Of a stretch of DNA of 11,143 nucleotides, positions 6,617 through 11,143 are shown one piece after another. This DNA comes from Hyphomicrobiales bacterium. Its GTDB lineage: Bacteria; Pseudomonadota; Alphaproteobacteria; Rhizobiales; Rhizobiaceae. Each line of letters begins with the position of its first letter. Within the stretch, counting starts at the first letter, position 1. Where the stretch lies: positions 1 to 11,143 of the forward strand of contig JAALLB010000030.1 in assembly GCA_011087745.1 (NCBI GenBank), given 5' to 3'. Both the position numbers and the translations under genes were made by a program. A model generated the notes under the pieces. The model made no database searches. It saw nothing but the letters and a program-made list of their open reading frames with translations, and was not told the origin of the DNA.

Positions 6617-7084
6617 ATGACTACTTACACCATATATATGTCACCTGCTGGTAGCTCTGAAGGTTCTGAAGAAGATTTCTGTCTTGTTCCGGATGCAAAG
6701 GCTACTTTGGCGCTTATTTTTCCGCCTTTCTGGCTGGCATGGCATCGGTTGTGGTTGCCATTGATGGTATATTTTGTCGTAATTGCTGCAATTGTGATGA
6801 TCGCTGTATGGAGCCCCGGTATTGCGGTTTCGTATCTTTCAATTTTGCCAGGATTTTATCTTCTGTTGGAAGGTTACCAGCTAGTGCGTCAGAATCTGGA
6901 AGCAAAGGGCTGGCAATATATAGGCGTTGTTGAAGGTGAAAATCGAGAAGAGGCTGAGATACGCTTTTTGGTTGATTCAGGCAAGGAAGTCACCAAACCT
7001 GCCCCTAAAATTCGAAATGATCACAAACCACTTGTAATAGCGACTAGCTCTAAATCAAATAACATGGGCCTTTTTCCGGAATAA
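6617..7084 (+). CDS. DUF2628-family membrane protein within the his block
   Basis: This 155-residue protein fits the DUF2628 family, found in alphaproteobacteria between hisB and hisH. An N-terminal soluble piece (1-30, including SSEGSEEDFCLVPD) leads to the family motif LIFPPFWLAWHRLW (33-46). A membrane helix follows at about 47-65 and a second hydrophobic segment at about 69-88, ending LLEGY. The segment EAKGWQYIGVVEGENREEAEIRF (95-117) matches the typical GW..GVV region after the membrane part. The tail from about 120 is polar and variable. No catalytic motif is visible and the function is unknown. Its steady place in the his block suggests shared expression, not necessarily a step in histidine synthesis. 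It starts 50 nt after hisB with a poorly spaced AGG just before the ATG, so translation may be weak. hisH follows after 3 nt. Confidence 0.8.
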   Translation: MTTYTIYMSPAGSSEGSEEDFCLVPDAKATLALIFPPFWLAWHRLWLPLMVYFVVIAAIVMIAVWSPGIAVSYLSILPGFYLLLEGYQLVRQNLEAKGWQYIGVVEGENREEAEIRFLVDSGKEVTKPAPKIRNDHKPLVIATSSKSNNMGLFPE

Positions 7085-7087
7085 AAC

Positions 7088-7738
7088 ATGCGAATTGCAA
7101 TTATCGACTATGGCTCCGGAAACTTGCGTTCCGCACAAAAAGCTTTTGAGCGGGCAAGCGGAGAAGCAGGAATTACTGCTGATGTAAAGCTAACCAGCGA
7201 CGCAGATTGGGTTCTAAAAGCGGATCGTATTGTGTTGCCTGGTGTTGGCGCATACGCAGATTGTCGTGCTGGACTTGACGCCGTTGACGGCATGGTTGAT
7301 GCATTGGAAGAAACGGTTCTTAAACAAGCAAAACCGTTTTTGGGAATTTGTGTTGGAATGCAATTAATGGCTACACGCGGCCTGGAAAAAGCAACAACAA
7401 TGGGTCTGAGCTGGATTGAAGCTGATGTGGTTAGAATGCAGCCTGAAGATACCAAATTAAAAATTCCGCAAATTGGCTGGAACACAATTGAAATTGTAAA
7501 TCCGCATCCATTACTGGATGGGATTGAAACCGGTGATGAAGGTCTTCATGCTTATTTTGTGCATTCCTATCATCTGGAATGTAGAAAGCCTGAAGAGTGT
7601 ATTGCAACAACTGATTATGGTGGCTCAGTTACAGCTATCGTGGGCCGCGATAATATGGTGGGCACGCAATTTCACCCGGAAAAAAGCCAGCGTCTAGGGC
7701 TGGCTCTAATTAGTAATTTTCTAAAATGGGCACCGTAA
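7088..7738 (+). CDS. hisH: HisH, glutaminase subunit of imidazole glycerol phosphate synthase
   Basis: This 216-residue class-I glutamine amidotransferase hydrolyses glutamine and channels ammonia to HisF. It opens with IAIIDYGSGNLRS (3-15). PGVGAYADC (51-59) forms the oxyanion region, PFLGICVGMQLM (83-94) holds the nucleophile Cys88, YFVHSYH (156-162) is typical, and TQFHPEKSQ (193-201) holds catalytic His196 and Glu198. The triad is complete, so the enzyme should be active. The ATG lies 3 nt after the DUF2628 stop with a GGA 7 nt upstream. Its TAA stop overlaps the preferred hisA start (TAATG), coupling the two. The partner hisF is two genes downstream. Confidence 0.97.
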   Translation: MRIAIIDYGSGNLRSAQKAFERASGEAGITADVKLTSDADWVLKADRIVLPGVGAYADCRAGLDAVDGMVDALEETVLKQAKPFLGICVGMQLMATRGLEKATTMGLSWIEADVVRMQPEDTKLKIPQIGWNTIEIVNPHPLLDGIETGDEGLHAYFVHSYHLECRKPEECIATTDYGGSVTAIVGRDNMVGTQFHPEKSQRLGLALISNFLKWAP

Positions 7739-8469
7739 TGTCAAAAATTTTATTTCCGGCAATAGACTTAAAAGATAGTGAATGTGTTCGCCTTAAACTT
7801 GGCGATATGAACGAAGCAACCGTCTATAATGAAAACCCGGGCGCACAGGCAAAGGCGTTTGAAGATCAGGGCTTTAAATGGCTGCACGTAGTGGATCTTA
7901 ATGGTGCATTTGAAGGTGAAACCGTAAACGGAAAAGCGGTCGAGGCCATATTGGCAAATACCAAAAACCCTGTTCAGCTTGGCGGCGGCATTCGCACCCT
8001 CGATCATATAGAACATTGGCTGGACAAAGGCATTGCCCGTGTAATTTTTGGAACGATCGCAGTTAGGGATCCTGAGTTGGTCATAAAGGCATGTCAAAAA
8101 TTTCCGGGCAAAATAGCAGTTGGTATTGATGCAAAAGGTGGCAAGGTTGCTGTTGAGGGATGGGCAGAAGCTTCTGAACTTGGTGTCATTGAGCTTGCAC
8201 AAAAATTTGAGGGTGCTGGCGTGTCCGCCATAATTTATACAGACATTGATCGCGATGGAATTTTAACCGGCATCAATTGGCCCTCAACGATTGAACTGGC
8301 AAATGCCGTCTCAATTCCGGTAATTGCATCTGGCGGGTTAGCTTCCATAAAGGATGTGAGACGCATGGTAGAACCAGACTGTGCAAAGCTGGAAGGTGCC
8401 ATCACTGGCCGCGCGCTTTATGATGGCCGTTTGGATGCAAGTGAAGCCTTAAAGGTTTTAAGCTCATGA
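7738..8469 (+). CDS. hisA: HisA, ProFAR isomerase (TIM barrel)
   Basis: This is a 243-residue (beta-alpha)8 barrel that isomerises ProFAR to PRFAR, the substrate of HisH/HisF. It begins MSKILFPAIDLKDSECVRL, with Asp10 in the place of the first catalytic aspartate. Asp131 in AVGIDAKGG is the second. Phosphate-binding loops are seen at QLGGGIRT (80-87) and IASGGLAS (196-203), and the half-barrel repeat TDIDRDGILTG is at 168-178. An ATG 12 nt upstream (7726) is in frame and would add MGTV. It has no ribosome site and lies inside hisH, whereas ATG 7738 has GGG 7 nt upstream and overlaps the hisH stop. It overlaps hisF by ATGA at the end. It is complete, with nothing unusual. Confidence 0.97.
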   Translation: MSKILFPAIDLKDSECVRLKLGDMNEATVYNENPGAQAKAFEDQGFKWLHVVDLNGAFEGETVNGKAVEAILANTKNPVQLGGGIRTLDHIEHWLDKGIARVIFGTIAVRDPELVIKACQKFPGKIAVGIDAKGGKVAVEGWAEASELGVIELAQKFEGAGVSAIIYTDIDRDGILTGINWPSTIELANAVSIPVIASGGLASIKDVRRMVEPDCAKLEGAITGRALYDGRLDASEALKVLSS

Positions 8470-9245
8470 CGTTGAAAGTTAGAATTATTCCATGCCTGGA
8501 TGTTGCCGATGGCCGGGTTGTTAAAGGGGTGAACTTTGTTGACCTTATCGATGCAGGCGATCCTGTTGAGGCAGCTATTGCTTATGATGCCGCGGGAGCG
8601 GATGAGCTTACGTTTCTTGATATTACTGCAACATCCGAAGGCCGTGCTGCAACGTTCGACATGATCGCCCGCACCGCTGAACAATGTTTCATGCCATTGA
8701 CTGTTGGTGGCGGTGTTCGTGAAGTTGCTGATATTCGCAAATTTCTTTTGGCTGGCGCAGACAAGGTTTCAGTAAATACGACGGCTGTTAAAAATCCGGA
8801 TTTTGTTGCAGAGGCTGCGGACAAATTTGGTGACCAATGCATTGTTGTGGCAATTGATGTAAAAAAAGTATCTGCCGAAGGCGATGTTGATCGCTGGGAA
8901 ATTTTTACCCATGGCGGCAGAAAAGAAACAGGCATCGATGCTGTGGAGTTTGCCGAGCTTGTTGTATCAAAAGGAGCGGGCGAAATTTTGCTTACATCGA
9001 TGGATCGTGACGGCACGCAGGTTGGTTATAATTTGCCGCTTACCCGGGCGATATCCGATGCTGTGCATGTGCCGGTAGTTGCTTCTGGCGGCGTTGGCAA
9101 TCTGGATCATTTGGTGGAAGGGGTTACAAAGGGTGGTGCCAGCGCAGTATTGGCTGCTTCCATTTTCCATTTTGGTACTTATACGATTGGCGAAGCCAAA
9201 GCCCATATGCAAGCGGCTGGTATTCCAGTAAGAATGCAGACATAG
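8466..9245 (+). CDS. hisF: HisF, cyclase subunit of imidazole glycerol phosphate synthase
   Basis: This 259-residue (beta-alpha)8 barrel takes ammonia from HisH and turns PRFAR into imidazole glycerol phosphate plus AICAR, which feeds purine synthesis. It begins VRIIPCLDVADGRVVKGVNF, with catalytic Asp12. The second catalytic residue is Asp131 in VVAIDVKK. LTVGGGVR (78-85), DKVSVNTTAV (99-108), LLTSMDRDGTQVGY (175-188) and VVASGGVGN (204-212) are the usual barrel-mouth loops. It is evolutionarily a sister of HisA, its neighbour. Its ATG overlaps the hisA stop (ATGA), with an AAAGG (8451-8455) 10 nt upstream. The length matches the family. Confidence 0.98.
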   Translation: MTLKVRIIPCLDVADGRVVKGVNFVDLIDAGDPVEAAIAYDAAGADELTFLDITATSEGRAATFDMIARTAEQCFMPLTVGGGVREVADIRKFLLAGADKVSVNTTAVKNPDFVAEAADKFGDQCIVVAIDVKKVSAEGDVDRWEIFTHGGRKETGIDAVEFAELVVSKGAGEILLTSMDRDGTQVGYNLPLTRAISDAVHVPVVASGGVGNLDHLVEGVTKGGASAVLAASIFHFGTYTIGEAKAHMQAAGIPVRMQT

Positions 9246-9269
9246 TATGTTTTTAATTTGGACTGCCCG

Positions 9270-9584
9270 ATGAAAGACTTCACCTTACAAGATCTAAATG
9301 AAATCATTGCCGCGCGCTCCCTGGAAGGAGCGGATGTTTCCTATACCAGTACGCTCCTTTCTGCAGGTACTGAAAAATGTGCCAAAAAATTTGGCGAGGA
9401 AGCCATTGAAGCAATTATCGCGGCAACCTCTGGAGACAAGGTTGAACTGGTTAAGGAAACAGCCGACGTGCTTTATCATTTGCTGGTGTTATTGCGCAGT
9501 GAGGGCATCATGCTTGAAGACATAATGATGGAGTTGCAAAAGCGCACTTCGCAATCAGGCCTAGAAGAAAAAGCTTCGCGATAA
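9270..9584 (+). CDS. hisE: HisE, phosphoribosyl-ATP pyrophosphohydrolase
   Basis: This 104-residue all-alpha enzyme of the MazG-like NTP pyrophosphatase superfamily removes pyrophosphate from PR-ATP, the second step of histidine synthesis. The metal-binding motif is split over two helices: KKFGEEAIEAIIA (39-51, with Glu43, Glu44 and Glu47) and VKETADVLYHLLVLL (61-75, with Glu63 and Asp66). This is the separate form, not fused to HisI, and hisI is not in the window. A TTG at 9258 is in frame, but ATG 9270 has GGA 7 nt upstream and begins MKDFTLQDLNEII, as in homologues, so it is preferred. It starts 24 nt after hisF and ends 4 nt before coaA. Confidence 0.96.
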   Translation: MKDFTLQDLNEIIAARSLEGADVSYTSTLLSAGTEKCAKKFGEEAIEAIIAATSGDKVELVKETADVLYHLLVLLRSEGIMLEDIMMELQKRTSQSGLEEKASR

Positions 9585-9588
9585 TTCC

Positions 9589-10578
9589 ATGAGTAATACC
9601 CAAGATAAATTTTGGCATCATGCTGATTTTCCTGAAGATGAAGATCGCATTTCACCGTACCGATTTTTCTCGGTTAAAGAGTGGCAAGCTTTTAAGGCTG
9701 ACACTGTGATGACGTTAACAGAAGAAGAAATTGCAAGACTGCGTTCTCTCAATGATCCGATTTCCATGGAGCAGGTAGAACGCGTCTATCTTTCTATGTC
9801 CAGATTACTTTCAACTCACGTAGAAGCACTTCAACAGCTCTTCAAATTGCGAAGCAAGTTTTTGCAGTTTTCAGGAATGAAAACTCCATTTGTCATCGGT
9901 ATTGCCGGCTCGGTAGCCGTTGGTAAATCCACCACGGCTCGTATTTTGAAAGAGCTCTTGGCACGCTGGCCATCAAGTCCGAAAATCGATCTGATAACCA
10001 CCGATGGTTTTTTGAAACCTAATGCACAACTCAAACAAGAGGGCTTGATGGAACGCAAGGGGTTTCCGGAAAGTTATGATGTTGGGGAAGTTCTCCGGTT
10101 TTTGTCTTCGATTAAGGCAGGTGTGGAAACGGTAACTGCTCCCGTTTATTCTCACTTCAGCTATGATGTGTTGCCAGGTCAATTTACGAAAATAGATCGC
10201 CCCGACATTTTGATATTTGAAGGTATTAATGTTCTTCAATCCCGAGATATGTCTCGTGAGGGTGATAGCATCCCGTTGGTTTCTGATTATTTTGATTTTG
10301 CAATCTACATCGACGCCGAGGAACAGGACATCGAAGATTGGTATGTTACCCGGTTTATGGGACTTCGAGATACTGCATTTAGAGATCCAGCCTCTTTCTT
10401 TCATCATTATTCCACAACCAGTGATGAAGAAGCGTTTACTGAAGCAAAAAGACTTTGGGAAACAATAAACCTTGTAAATTTGCATGACAATATTTTACCC
10501 ACGCGCCCGCGTGCAGATTTGATATTGAAAAAAGGTCGCGATCATTTAGTGGAAAAAGTAGCGCTTAGAAAATTGTAG
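9589..10578 (+). CDS. coaA: CoaA, type I pantothenate kinase
   Basis: This 329-residue kinase phosphorylates pantothenate with ATP, the first and usually controlling step of coenzyme A synthesis. It is the prokaryotic type I (P-loop) form. The nucleotide loop is GSVAVGKST (107-115, Lys113). LITTDGFLKPN (135-145) holds the aspartate matching E. coli Asp127. RKGFPESYD (156-164), APVYSHFSYD (184-193), LIFEGINVLQ (208-217) and RLWETINLVNLHDNILPTRPRADLIL (288-313) are family hallmarks. It is slightly longer than the E. coli enzyme, mainly at the N-terminus. There is no clear ribosome site at the ATG and only 4 nt after hisE, so it is probably read by reinitiation from hisE. This gene order recurs in alphaproteobacteria. 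It converges on the PAP2 gene. Confidence 0.98.
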   Translation: MSNTQDKFWHHADFPEDEDRISPYRFFSVKEWQAFKADTVMTLTEEEIARLRSLNDPISMEQVERVYLSMSRLLSTHVEALQQLFKLRSKFLQFSGMKTPFVIGIAGSVAVGKSTTARILKELLARWPSSPKIDLITTDGFLKPNAQLKQEGLMERKGFPESYDVGEVLRFLSSIKAGVETVTAPVYSHFSYDVLPGQFTKIDRPDILIFEGINVLQSRDMSREGDSIPLVSDYFDFAIYIDAEEQDIEDWYVTRFMGLRDTAFRDPASFFHHYSTTSDEEAFTEAKRLWETINLVNLHDNILPTRPRADLILKKGRDHLVEKVALRKL

Positions 10579-10582
10579 CTGA

Positions 10583-11143
10583 TTAAGTTGCTTTTGGTTT
10601 TATCCAGAAATATCTGGTTCCGTAATAAATCATCGCAACAATAATAGCGCCAAAAATGCCATCAATCGCATAATGCCAAGCTAGGTACACAGAACTAAAC
10701 TCTATTAATAGAGCGTAGGATGCAAAAAGAATGCCCAGTTTTTTATTCACTTCGAAGGCAAAAAAGACATTCAAAGCAGCGATTGAAACATGAATACTTG
10801 GAAAAGCAGATATGCCGGTTCCAAAATCGGTGGAGTTGGTTGCATATGCATGCCAAAGAAAGTTTTGGAAACCAATGACGGTGTTGTTTTCATAAGCAGC
10901 GAGCAATTTTATTTGCTCGCCAAACCTGAAAGCATCACCAGTAACATTTTCATAAAAAGCTGGGCCAGCTGAGATATACATACCAGCAAGTAGATTTCCC
11001 ACAACAACCCAGACTAGAATGAAGCAGGTGATGTATCGTTTTCTATAAAGTTTTTCTTGCGAAGAAATACACATTATAAACAGAATTGCCACAGTACTAG
11101 ACTCTTGATCTGAATGCGTTGTTGAGTTTAGGTTTTGAACGCT
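10583..11143 (-). CDS. PAP2-family membrane phosphatase, partial (5' end outside window)
   Basis: The visible 186 codons are the C-terminal part of a polytopic membrane protein. A GTG at 11092 could be taken as the start, but the frame stays open to the window edge, and GTG has no ribosome site. The N-terminal helices of such proteins are also missing, so the gene almost certainly continues to the right. PAP2 motifs are present: AFPSIHVS (motif 2, residues 96-103 counted from the GTG) and SVYLAWHYAIDGIFG (motif 3, 133-147), with the histidines and the aspartate of the phosphatase site. NLLAGMYISAGPAFYENV (33-50 from the GTG) is the SAGP segment seen in the AUR1-like PAP2 subfamily. At least four hydrophobic helices are visible. 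The likely substrate is a phospholipid or polyprenyl phosphate, unresolved. Its stop lies 4 nt from the coaA stop on the other strand, with no terminator between. Confidence 0.8.
   Translation of the reverse strand, partial: SVQNLNSTTHSDQESSTVAILFIMCISSQEKLYRKRYITCFILVWVVVGNLLAGMYISAGPAFYENVTGDAFRFGEQIKLLAAYENNTVIGFQNFLWHAYATNSTDFGTGISAFPSIHVSIAALNVFFAFEVNKKLGILFASYALLIEFSSVYLAWHYAIDGIFGAIIVAMIYYGTRYFWIKPKAT

Noticed and set aside
7726..7737. Upstream ATG for hisA adding MGTV
   Set aside because: It has no ribosome site and lies inside hisH. ATG 7738 overlaps the hisH stop and matches the usual HisA N-terminus.
9258..9269. TTG start for hisE adding four residues
   Set aside because: ATG 9270 has a better-spaced GGA and gives the usual HisE beginning.

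Overview
The window is a dense, ordinary chromosomal segment of an alphaproteobacterium. It most likely comes from the Hyphomicrobiales (Rhizobiales), from a lineage of modest GC content (mid-40s percent by eye). The placement rests on gene content and order: a Tim44-like membrane protein, a leaderless MltA, a short Smr protein, a DUF1402 protein, an hslVU pair, a DUF2628 protein inside a hisB-H-A-F-E block, and coaA at the block's end. From memory of rhizobial genomes, this set tends to lie near the chromosomal origin. That is recall, not something the sequence shows. I see no mobile element, tRNA, rRNA, CRISPR array or phage gene.

Region 1 (1-2800, plus strand) is a compact run of four genes: Tim44-like protein, MltA lytic transglycosylase, Smr-domain protein and a small XRE-type regulator. 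Gaps are 8 and 3 nt, followed by an ATGA overlap, so they are probably one transcript. A divergent gene probably begins at base 7 on the minus strand and runs out of the window. Region 2 (2819-5817, minus strand) holds hslV and hslU 25 nt apart, then a near-perfect 14-bp inverted repeat just after hslU, then a separately spaced secreted DUF1402 protein with lytic-transglycosylase-like motifs. The XRE and DUF1402 genes converge with only 18 nt between them.

Region 3 (5979-10578, plus strand) is the histidine block hisB - DUF2628 - hisH - hisA - hisF - hisE, ending in coaA (pantothenate kinase). HisH and HisF form the imidazole-glycerol-phosphate synthase. HisE and HisA act before it, and HisB acts after it. 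hisG, hisZ, hisD, hisC and hisI are not here, so the pathway is split across the genome. hisH/hisA and hisA/hisF overlap at their stop and start codons, suggesting translational coupling. hisB and hslV diverge from a 161-nt spacer.

Region 4 (10583-11143, minus strand) is the C-terminal part of a PAP2-family membrane phosphatase whose reading frame stays open to the window edge. It converges on coaA with 4 nt between stops.

There is no gene-free stretch over 300 nt. The longest gap is about 175 nt (3755-3929) and contains the hairpin. The best leads are modest: a MltA that cannot have an N-terminal signal peptide, a DUF1402 protein with a plausible catalytic Glu/GLGQ/YN set, a conserved unknown membrane protein inside the his block, and the post-hslU palindrome. 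I do not see a new multi-gene defence or metabolic system.
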